Of a stretch of DNA of 64,000 nucleotides, positions 1 through 8,792 are shown in pieces. The stretch is from Carex sylvatica. Taxonomy: Eukaryota > Streptophyta > Magnoliopsida > Poales > Cyperaceae. The DNA lies in the NCBI GenBank assembly GCA_964058845.1, contig CAXKVR010000179.1:103687-167686 (forward strand), written 5' to 3'. The notes beneath the pieces were generated by a model. It was not told the origin of the DNA, ran no database searches, and saw only the letters and a list, made by a program, of their open reading frames with translations. The number at the start of each line of letters is the position of its first letter. Within the stretch, counting starts at the first letter, position 1. The translations under genes were made by a program, and so were the position numbers.

Positions 1-698
1 GAGATCTGAATTATCAACAAGTCCCTGTCTACGCCGATGAGATGCCACCACCTCCTACAAGTGATTACAAGTTAATATTCAAAGTATGACATACACAATC
101 ATTTTATTTTTCTCGAATTCTTTGTTCTAACTAAGTTAACTTTCAATTATGCAGATGATGACTCGGGTTGGGTGTTCCACAATTAGGTGTTGAATACCCA
201 AGGATGGGACATTTATATAAATAAACATGGAGTTCCGGTAGAACTTGGCCCGGTAAGTCGAGCTTTCTATTATTTATAGCACAGTTCTTTGTAAGTAGAA
301 AATATAACATTATTTAAATTTAGGATGGATCACCTCATTGGCAAGCTGATCCTGATTTTAGCATGGATGAGATAACTCCAGGAGATACAGATGCGGGCGT
401 GCTTAGCTCTCACAGACCACGGTATGGAGTTACGATGGAGCATGACTACGAGGCTGGTGGGAGTGGATCTCAGACTGTAGATGGCTTTGCCTCTGTATTA
501 TTTGGCACACCGCTTCCTACCACGTATCCTACAAGTTGGGAGCAAGGTCCATGGGAGATGCGTACACACCCGGCCGATGCAGAGTCAGCTGGTCCATTTG
601 ATCCATGGGCAACCGATACAGGTATGCAGCACATGTATACAGAGAGTCAAATCTCGAATTCAATCACAAACCCTAATCTCAAATTCAATCGCATTTAA
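1..698 (+). pseudogene. C-terminal remnant of a plant mobile domain (PMD) gene, entering from the left edge
   Basis: Three exon-like pieces read rightward: 1 to about 68 (frame 3, with a MPPPP motif), about 163-252, and 325-698 ending in TAA. Spliced, they resemble the C-terminal third of the intact PMD gene at 8793-11740. The acidic MPPP stretch, a segment W-V-x(n)-W-x-Y-x-x-x-x-G-x-P and a late FGTPLP motif correspond to MPPEP, WDYHRWV...YFDQYGRP and FHTPLP there. A TAG at 184-186 interrupts the middle piece, and the first junction does not join cleanly in frame, so I call it a pseudogene. PMD proteins (MAIN/MAIL family) also occur as transposon cargo. The upstream part lies outside the window. 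Homology to the other PMD gene is moderate but is seen across three consecutive exons. Confidence 0.6.
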
Positions 699-1117
699 TC
701 ACCATAAATCCTAATCATGAATTCAATCGAATCGAATCAAAAACTTACCCGAGGGAGAGAGAGGAGTGGCAGCGAGGTAGAGGGCGGAGGAGGGAGGCAC
801 GACAGTGAAATGGCAGAGGCAGCCAATAGGTTTTTTCTTCTTTTTTTCTTTTGTTCTGGTGCAAGGACGAAGTAGAGATGAGACAGAGAATGATTGAAGC
901 AGAGAAAGAGAGAGATGAGGGTCTTCAAAGGCTGTATAAGATCCATAGTGGATCGCCCGGGTAGTGGGCGGTCAGGTCTCTAGTGGACCACCACAGCCCC
1001 TGGCGATTCACTGGAGATCTGGACCGCCCGTAGGCTTGGCGGTCTGGGTAGAAATAAAAAAAAAACGATACAGTGGTTAGTTTGATAAAAAAAAAATTGT
1101 ATTAAAAAAAATGGCCG
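1..1117. mobile_element. Right end of a Mutator-like element (MULE), truncated by the window edge
   Basis: The right terminus, read inward from 1117, begins CGGCCATTTTTTTTAATAC, nearly the same as the ends at 41378, 42909 and 54267. Just inside (about 950-1050) lie GC-rich motifs CCGCCC and GGCGGTC, again as in those elements. On the minus strand about 960-749 is a CT-rich leader followed by a strong splice donor (CGG/GTAAG at 749/748). This looks like a terminal-repeat promoter and 5'UTR transcribing inward. The left end and target duplication are not in the window, so the terminus is by analogy only. Confidence 0.55.
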
Positions 1118-3057
1118 CCAAAATGGAATCAGTAAAATTTTGTGTCAACATTTTAGATAAATTAACCGGTTTAATTACTAATTTATTTAAATACTTATAT
1201 ATATACTAGTATCGTGCCCGTATGTTACAACGGAAATATGTTATAAAAAAATCATAAAATATAAATTATTTTCATAAAATAAACAACAATAAAAAGAATA
1301 ATATTTAACAAATCCTACATGTCAATAGTTACAAAACTCTTAACATAGATATATTCATTGCAAGATTACTTGCGAATTAAACCACAATTTACTTAAGATG
1401 AAAAAGTGTCTAGCTTTTTTTCCATTTACAAATAACATAATCACTACTGTGAGTCAATTCAACAATCTCAAATGTGTTGATTATTACTACAATTTATTTG
1501 GTTTCATTTCAAGAGTACCACAGGTCAGTTAATCACAAGTCTGAAGCTTCTGTACAGCATATATTACTTCTCCTTGTATGTCTTTTGCATTCATTCTTTT
1601 GTGATTTGTTTGATTTGTGGTTGCATTATGAATGTGATTTTTTTAAGAGAAGTCCGTAAACGTAATATATAAATTGAAAGGTCTAAGAATTACATTAAAG
1701 TACTTTAAAACCTACACAACAAAATACAACAGACTACTTAAAGTTATCAAAGTCTCCTAATTTATAAAAAGGTAAAAAGCACCTATCTACACGCCCCTTT
1801 CCATTTTGTTAAAAGAGAATAGGTAAGGGTTGTAAATGCAATTTTTTCTCTAATTCTCTGACAACTTCTTCTTCTCTTACCAGTAGTGCCTTGTTGTGCC
1901 TGTTTCATTGTCAAACACTCAATTTTCTTATCAGCAACTGCAATGCCACCTGTGTAAACTTCTAAGAGGTTTGTTTATATTTCAATTAGGAAGTCTCCTA
2001 GGTCTAATCTATGGTTTATCGGATTTTCCCTAGTGGTATCCCCCCTTATTCGGTCCCCTTCTTATAGTGGCAGCTAACTGCTCTCCTTGTATGCAGGAAA
2101 AGACTAAGTCAATGCTTAAAAATACTGTTCTCAAATACCACTGTAAGGCTTGCATCTCCAAGTGTTTACACAATTTCTAATGTACATACATTGAAAAGTT
2201 TCAGCACTGCATTTTTTTTAAATAAAAATAAAATGATAAAAATTCCTTCAAACAATAAAAAATTAACCATGCTCCATCAATATTTAATTTCGATAGTGCC
2301 CAAACTGCCCTTAATGTTTCATCTTCAGAAAAGTGTATCAAGAGATAAGAAATAAATCACCTCAGTGTTGAATCTTGTATCAGCTGCTAGGATATTAAAC
2401 TTCTCCTTCCAATTTTTAGAACTGAAATAAAACATAAAAATAATGTCAAAGTGACAAGAACTTTAAGATCTGATTGTAACAAAAAGCTTTCAACAATTAC
2501 ACATTACATTAAGGATATTAAGTACTGGTATTACGCATTATAATATGCTGGTAGTGGACATATTCATTAAATCTGCTCCCCTCAATTTCACTATCTACTG
2601 TTTTCTCATACAGAAATGACATTTTTTTCATAAAAGTGCCAAAGTTGTTTCAGAGGACACCAAAGTCGGTTCAGTACGTACCAGTGGTAATACCAGTAGC
2701 CATACCAGCTGCAACAAAAGCTGAAGCGTACCAGGAGTCATACCAGCAGCCAACAAAATGAATTGCTAAAATCATTTGTAACAATTAAGCGATCCATTTA
2801 TTTTGGCCTTATTAAATTTCTACCATCTAAAATCCATAATTTACAAACAATTATGACACCAAAAATACATGAACCAGGAGCAATGTCCATGAAGTTAATT
2901 ATCCCTAATCAAACCAAATCAACCATAGCAAATTTCTTATTAATTGCTTAACTATAAGCCAAGGCTCTCCAACAAAATAAAAATGAAGAGACTTTTAGGC
3001 CAAACAGGTAAGAGTAAGATGTCCATCATTATTAACTGTAACAACAAGACATCAATT
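1118..3057. other. AT-rich intergenic DNA without recognisable genes
   Basis: No coding region of family type is visible. At 1206-1234 there is a motif (ACTAGTATCGTGCCCGT, then a variant of TTGCAACGG) of the kind often seen at the edge of dispersed plant repeats; a related reverse-complement version lies near 32145-32170. 2660-2760 carries several ACCAG/GGTAC-type short motifs. Otherwise it looks like decayed transposon DNA. Confidence 0.5.
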
Positions 3058-3323
3058 TAGCAAAAAAGAAAAATTGTGAGATTGTCACTACAAAACTTTA
3101 AAATTGTGAGATTGTCACTACAAACTTCAAAATTGTGAGAATGCCACTATAAAATTTTATTAATTGTGAAAATAATATTTATACTGTATTCTTATACTGT
3201 TTTTATTAAGAATTAATTAAAAACAACTGTTTTGATATACCTATTTTTATATTTTCAATTTTACCCTCCATACACAATTAATTTGAGTACTTGCCACCGT
3301 ACGCCTCCAGTCCATTTGTTTCC

Positions 3324-3332
3324 TCTGGTCAA
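3324..3332 (+). repeat. Left target-site duplication of the inner MULE (TCTGGTCAA)
   Basis: Nine bases identical to 13629-13637. The empty site inside the outer MULE can therefore be inferred precisely. Confidence 0.93.
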
Positions 3333-3439
3333 CCGACATTTTTAAAAATACCCAAAAAAAAAAACAAATTATTAAAAATAACAGGGTTCCAGCCAAATTT
3401 TTAAAAATGCCCTGACCGCCTAAAAATGGGGCGGTCCGG
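3333..3439 (+). repeat. Left 107-bp terminal inverted repeat of the inner MULE
   Basis: Starts CCGACATTTTTAAAAATACC and ends GGGGCGGTCCGG. It is followed by two further, slightly diverged copies of the last motif (about 3453-3479 and 3491-3519), giving three GACCGCC...GGCGGTC palindromes in 110 bp on this side; the right end has one. These GC-rich palindromes in AT-rich DNA are candidate transposase-binding or promoter elements. Confidence 0.93.
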
Positions 3440-3539
3440 AATTAAAATTCCTAACCGCCGATAAATGGGGCGGTCCGGAATTTTAATTCCTGACCGCCTA
3501 AAAATGGGGCGGTCCGGGTTTTTTTTTTTTTTTTTTTTT

Positions 3540-3626
3540 TTCCCTGGTTTTTCCTTATAAGGAGAAGGTGCCTTCAGCCAGAGGAAAGAGAGAAGGGGAA
3601 AGAGAAAGAGAGAGAAAGAGAGGGAG

Positions 3627-3659
<33 letters not shown>

Positions 3660-4035
3660 GAGAAAGAGAGAAGGAGAAGGAGCTGCTACAGGTACGTACT
3701 GTTTATTTTTTAAATATTTTATTTACTGTTCACGTACTGTTAATGTATGTATTTACTGTTCACATACTGTTCACTTACGTATGTACTGTTCACGTACTGT
3801 TCATGTACGTATTTACTGTTCACTTACGTATTTAATGTTGACAAACTATTCACTTACGTATTTGTTGTTCGCATACTATTCATTTATGTATGTACTGTTG
3901 ACCCAAATTGATAAGTACATATTAACTGTTCACATACCATTAATTTAGGACTGTTTAATACTGATGGCAGCTGTATACAATTGGAACTGGTAAACTGACA
4001 AAATATTTACCATTCATTAATGTAGTTTATTGGCC
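3540..4035 (+). promoter_or_regulatory. Left promoter region, GA-rich leader and 5'UTR intron of the transposase gene
   Basis: After the terminal repeat comes a T-tract, a TATA-like CCTTATAAGG (about 3552), then a purine GA/AAGAG microsatellite (3584-3682). The sequence CTACAG/GTACGT at 3691/3692 is a strong splice donor, so a 5'UTR intron is likely. Its acceptor would be near 3970 or 4025, just before the ATG at 4036. The intron is filled with degenerate repeats of a TACTGTTCAC(G/T)TACGTA unit. Promoter use is inferred, not shown. Confidence 0.5.
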
Positions 4036-7000
4036 ATGTCTGTTGGAATTTTCGTACATTTTGGAGGAAAGTTCACAACTGACCAGTATGGTGTACGTTA
4101 CTCCAAACCTCCAGTAAATACGCGTTGGGTTGATGAAAATTTCTCATTTGAGGAGTTGCAAACGCTTATTTACGATTTGAGCGGCTACAATAGGAACCGC
4201 TATGAATTACAAATAATGGCCCGAGTGCTCCAAGGAGGAAGGTATCTCAGAATTGCACTGGGAGATGACGTAGCATTGAGAGGCCTGATCAACAGGACTG
4301 TGAGGTCCGGTGATAGTGGATTCGAAGTTTTTGCGTGCAGGATTCACAGAGGATCAGGGTCTGGAAGTTCAGGCCAAAATTATATTGCAGAAAATTATCA
4401 ACAAAATGCAGAACCACACACTCCTATATTCGTACCCGAACCAACGCCAGAACCAGAAATATATAGTAATTCACCTCAACCTCCACATTTGATCCCACCC
4501 GGACTACAATCTCCACCTTTTATCCCACCTATATATGTGTCGGGAGGTCCTTCATTCTTACCTGGGCCTGAACCAAATCCTCACCCCAGACCGCCACCAG
4601 TACAGGAGGATTCACACGAGTCAGAATTTGAATTTATGAACGAAGTACCGGAGGAGAATCTACAAACTGGGGATGAATTGGGAGAAGAACACTGGGACGA
4701 TAATGATGAGGGAGATGATACCGATGAAGGAGAATACACACAGCCTACTGTGAGGCAGAATAGAAATATGCCATTAAGTGGCCGTTCTGAGACTCACCCG
4801 TTCGTAAACTTCAATGACACATCTGCTTTTCGAGAAGCAGATGTTTCTTACTACGGTCATCGGGTTGAATACAAGAGTGAGCTCGCAAAAGGTCAGTACT
4901 TCGAAAATAAAAAACAGCTGACGAAAAAGATCAGAGAGCACCATGTTGACAAGAATCAGGAGATATATACTCACAAAAGTGACAAATCCCGGTTGGAAAT
5001 TAGATGCAACACTCAGAATTGTCATTTTATCCTGAAGGCAAGAGCAACAAATTATGAAGATACATGGGTAATAACTGAGCAAGACACGCCTCACACATGC
5101 ACGTCAGAGTACACCAGGACTGACCATGCACAACTCACGGCATCAATCATCGCAGATATCATCGAGGATAGCATTAAGAAAGACCCCTGTATGAGCATTC
5201 GGAGTGTGGCAAACTGCGTGAGGGTTAGATTTCGAACTATAACCCCAAAGTACAACCGACTTTGGAGAGGTCGTGAGATTGCAGTATCCCGACAATTCGG
5301 GAGTTGGGAGGAATCGTACAATTTTATGAAACTATTGCTTATCGGGATATGTGACAAGAATCCCGGCTCGAGGCACCAATTTCTGACTAGTCCGAGCATC
5401 GATAAAAATACAGGACTGGTCAAGCAAGATGTGCAGCAATTTAGGGCCGTCGCATGGGCTTATGGACCATGCATCACCGCAGTTGATTACTTGAGACCGG
5501 TGATCAGTATAGATGCAGCCTTCCTCTCTGGACGGTATGAGGGACGGCTTTTGATGGCCTGCGACTATGATGCCGAGAATCAATTGCTGCCTCTAGCATT
5601 TGGAATTGTACAGAAGGAGAATGAAGAGAATTGGGGTTTTTTCTTACAGTGGTTTAGAATTCATGTGCTTGGTGTTAATAGATTCGTATGCGTTATATCA
5701 GACCAACACAAGGCGATCAAAGCTGCTTTGAAACCCGAATACGGATGGGATGGGAATAATTTTGGGCACAGGTTTTGTATGCAGCATGTTGCTGATAACC
5801 TGGTGCAGGCGTGCGGAAAGGACAAATGGTACGGAACCAGGTTCAAACAAGGAGCCAGGAAGAAGAAGCCAAGAAGGCTGAAAGAGATGTTCGAAGAATT
5901 TGCCATGGTATGTCTAATATTGTCTAAGTTATATCATTTTTATTTCCTTGACATGCATATTTCATCTAATTTTACTTTGTTCTATTGCAGCAAAATCCGA
6001 AGTGTAATGCTTTTTTAAAGAGAGTGGGCAAAGTACGTCCTAATGATGTCATGGAGCCGTCAAATTATGAGAAAATCTTTCAAACCTGTGATGGAGGATA
6101 TCGATTTGGTATCATGACAACAAATGGCTCTGAGTCCCTGAACGCTGTCTTTAAGGAGGCCCGAATGTTGCCCGTAGCTGCACTTGTTGAGGAGACATTC
6201 AACAAGTGCAACAGGTGGTTTGTTCAGCGGCGGCAGGCAGCAATGGAGCACAGCACTGCTTGTAAGCCTTTTTCCAAACGGGTACAAGATAAGCTTGCCA
6301 AACGGTGGGAGAAAGCTGTGGGTATGGATGTCATCTCATACTCGCACGGCGAAGGTAAGTACGAAGTCACGGGCCCAGATGAATATGTCCCAGTAGTCCA
6401 AACACAGGATGGAACTATGTCCATTATACATAGAAAGTTCAAGTATATTGCGACATTCGGAGCTGATAGAGCAGTGGAATGTACATGCAGAGGTATCCAA
6501 CTAACTGGAATTCCGTGCGCTCATGTGTTAGCGGTTTGTCGCCATAACAGCTGGTCCCCCGATCAATTTGTTGCCCACTGGTACAGAATGGAGTACCTTC
6601 TGAGTACTTGGAATGCCTTGTTTGTTCCCTACGGTAATCCTGAAGAATGGCCTACGACCACTACCCCAAAATACGAGCCGAACAAAGATTGGATACGGTA
6701 TGGTAGGAGAAAACACATCCGTCAACCAATGACCATGGATGAAATGCAAGGTAGGCAAATAGGGCACCGTCCTCGCCGTTCCACTACCGACAGGCAGATG
6801 CGAGGTATGTAATATTGAACAATGATTATATTTTATTACATTTTTCAATAACTTACTATATCATTTATTGGGTCTGCAGATTCTCGTAACGCAGCAAATG
6901 CAGCTGAAAACGATCGAGTTATGGCAGAGGCAAGTGGATCGCAAGGGTCGAGGCGCAGCACAGCCAGAAGCCGTACCTTCCGTGAAAATGCAACTATGAT

Positions 7001-7349
7001 GTTTAGGGAGGCAATGGGAGAAGTACTGACAGGAGAAGAGGTGGTTGGGATGCAGGGGCATTCAGGTACTACCCAGCGGAGAAGGAGCACATCTCAAGCT
7101 GGAAGGAGGAGCACATCTCAAGCTGGAAGGAGGAGCACATCTCACGCGGGACCATCTGGTACAGCACACGAGGAAGGAGAAGCTTTGCAACCACCTAGGA
7201 GGAGCACATCTCAACTAGGAGGGACGAGCACATATGGTGCAGGGCCATCTGGTACAGCAAACCAGCAAGAAGAAGCAGTACAACCAGCTAGAAGAAGCAC
7301 ATCATCATGGGGATCTCGTGTGCTGAGGGGATTGAATTTTAGACGATGA
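4036..7349 (+). CDS. MURA-type MULE transposase, intact, 3 exons (about 1051 aa)
   Basis: Exons 4036-5907, 5991-6804 and 6880-7349 with GT-AG junctions (ATG/GTATGT, GCAG/CAA, GCGAG/GTATGT, GCAG/AT); the frame is open throughout. I chose ATG 4036; a TTG two codons upstream is in frame but not a plant start. Order: an N-terminal 85-residue region resembling PB1-like domains of plant MULE transposases, a Pro/acidic linker (about 110-250), a MuDR DNA-binding domain with paired Cys (about 281-350), and the MULE DDE domain (about 488-690). Probable catalytic residues are D493 (SIDAAF), D556 (ISDQHKA) and E672 (NGSESLN), with a C-x-x-H insertion (CMQH) between. A SWIM zinc finger (CTC...CAH, about 786-815) follows, then a Ser/Arg-rich tail with RRSTSQ repeats. 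It should excise and insert its own element in the nucleus. Lack of stops or shifts suggests it is functional or recently so. Confidence 0.93.
7060..7310 (+). repeat. In-frame coding repeat (RRSTS(Q/H)xG) in the transposase C-terminus
   Basis: A 27-bp unit beginning AGGAGGAGCACATCTCA is repeated three times in tandem at about 7077-7145 and recurs in degenerate form to about 7310. It encodes a basic, Ser-rich disordered tail. Nearly identical codons suggest recent slippage expansion. Confidence 0.7.
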
Positions 7350-7532
7350 CTTAATATAATTTGTATAGTTGTATTGTATCGTTTGATTACATGTTGTATT
7401 ATTTTATGTGAATGTGTTGTATTATTTTATGTAAATGGATTGTATTAGTTTATGTTATGATTTATTTATGTTTTAATATTTTATGATATGACTTATTCAC
7501 ATTATAGTATGTTTATTTTGTTGTTGAACAGG

Positions 7533-7787
7533 ATGAACGATAGCAACCGAGGTATCGAGCAAGGAGAATGTCACTGTAAATTTTGTTTTCTTAGAAAAAG
7601 ATTTGGTCCGCAACCTATTGTTCATCCTCCCCTTTCAGACGATGACTTTGTTGAAAATTCATACGGATCTGGTAAGGCGAGCACATCATCGGGAGTAACT
7701 ACTCTTAAGCCAGCTGATAAGAAGCCGGCTGCTAAGAAGCCGGCTGATAAGAAGCCAGCTGCTAAGAAACCGGCTTATAAGAAATAG
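7533..7787 (+). CDS. Small ORF with Cys/His cluster and lysine-rich KPA(A/D)KK repeats (84 aa)
   Basis: Starts at ATG 7533, immediately after an acceptor-like GTTGAACAG, and ends at TAG 7785-7787. It could be a separate short gene or a terminal exon of an alternative transposase transcript. The N-half has GECHCKFC, a possible small zinc knuckle. The C-half has about five tandem KPA(D/A)KK units, resembling the Lys/Ala/Pro tails of linker histones and suggesting DNA or chromatin binding. I recognise no family. The codon-level repeat could also be simple slippage. Its position, between the transposase and the convergent PMD gene and inside the element bounds, makes it a candidate third element-encoded protein. 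Confidence 0.45.
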   Translation: MNDSNRGIEQGECHCKFCFLRKRFGPQPIVHPPLSDDDFVENSYGSGKASTSSGVTTLKPADKKPAAKKPADKKPAAKKPAYKK

Positions 7788-7832
7788 GGTTTTAAATGCC
7801 TTTGTTTAAATTTTACATTGTAAGATATTTTT

Positions 7833-8563
7833 ATTCCGACCCCAACTTTGCACACTCGTTCTCGGAGCAAACTATCTCCAAAAATTATGAAAATTGAGTG
7901 ACATACATTGTTGACATTTCCAAACAGGACTGTAAAGTTTCATACGAAATCTCCGAACGGATCGTGAGATATAAGAGCTCAAAAATAGTCCGAACTGATG
8001 ACGTTTTCATTCCGACACCAACTTTGCACCCTCGTTCTCGGAGCAAACTATCTCCAAAAATCATGAAAATTGAGCGACATCCATTGTTGACATTTCCAAA
8101 CAGGACTGTAAGGTTTCATACGAAATCTCCGAACGGATCGTGAGATATAAGAGCTCAAAAATAGCCCGAACTGATGACGTTTTCATTCCGACCCCAACTT
8201 TGCACCCTCGTTCTCGGAGCAAACTATCTCCAAAAATCATGAAAATTGAGCGACATACATTGTTGACATTTCCAAACAGGACTGTAAAGTTTCATACGAA
8301 ATCTCCGAACGGATCGTGAGATATAAGAGCTCAAAAATAGCCCGAACTGATGACATTTTCATTCCGACCCCAACTTTGCACCCTCGTTCTCGGAGCAAAC
8401 TATCTCCAAAAATCATGAAAATTGAGCGACATCCATTGTTGACATTTCCAAACAGGACTGTAAGGTTTCATACAAAATCTCCGAACGGATCGTGAGATAT
8501 AAGAGCTCAAAAATAGCCCGAACTGATGACGTTTTCATTCCGACCCCAACTTTGCACCCTCGT
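7833..8563 (+). repeat. 176-bp tandem array (four full copies plus a partial) between the convergent genes
   Basis: The phrase ATTCCGAC(C/A)CCAACTTTGC recurs at 7833, 8009, 8185, 8361 and 8537, an exact 176-bp period. Units differ by only a few bases. A related but diverged copy of the unit (AAACTATCTCCAAAAATCATGAAAATTGA...) lies at about 42025-42110 inside another MULE. The array sits between the 3' ends of the transposase side and the PMD gene. Confidence 0.95.
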
Positions 8564-8792
8564 TTTTTTTGTTTAGTGTTCTTTTGTTGTTCTTTTGTTT
8601 TTGATTTAGTGGTTCTATTAGTATGTTTTTTGTTCTTAATTATGTAGTGTTTCTCTTATTATTTTTTCTGTTGTATAAATACTACCATAAAACATAGCTA
8701 AACTCAGAACAAAAATCATAATAAGCTATCAGCGTACATAATACATAATAAAACATAAAACACTACAAAGAAAACAATAAAAAAACTCTCTA

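Noticed and set aside
3568..3948. Open frame rich in Arg/Glu
   Set aside because: It is the translation of a GA microsatellite and the following minisatellite in the transposase leader; no family features.
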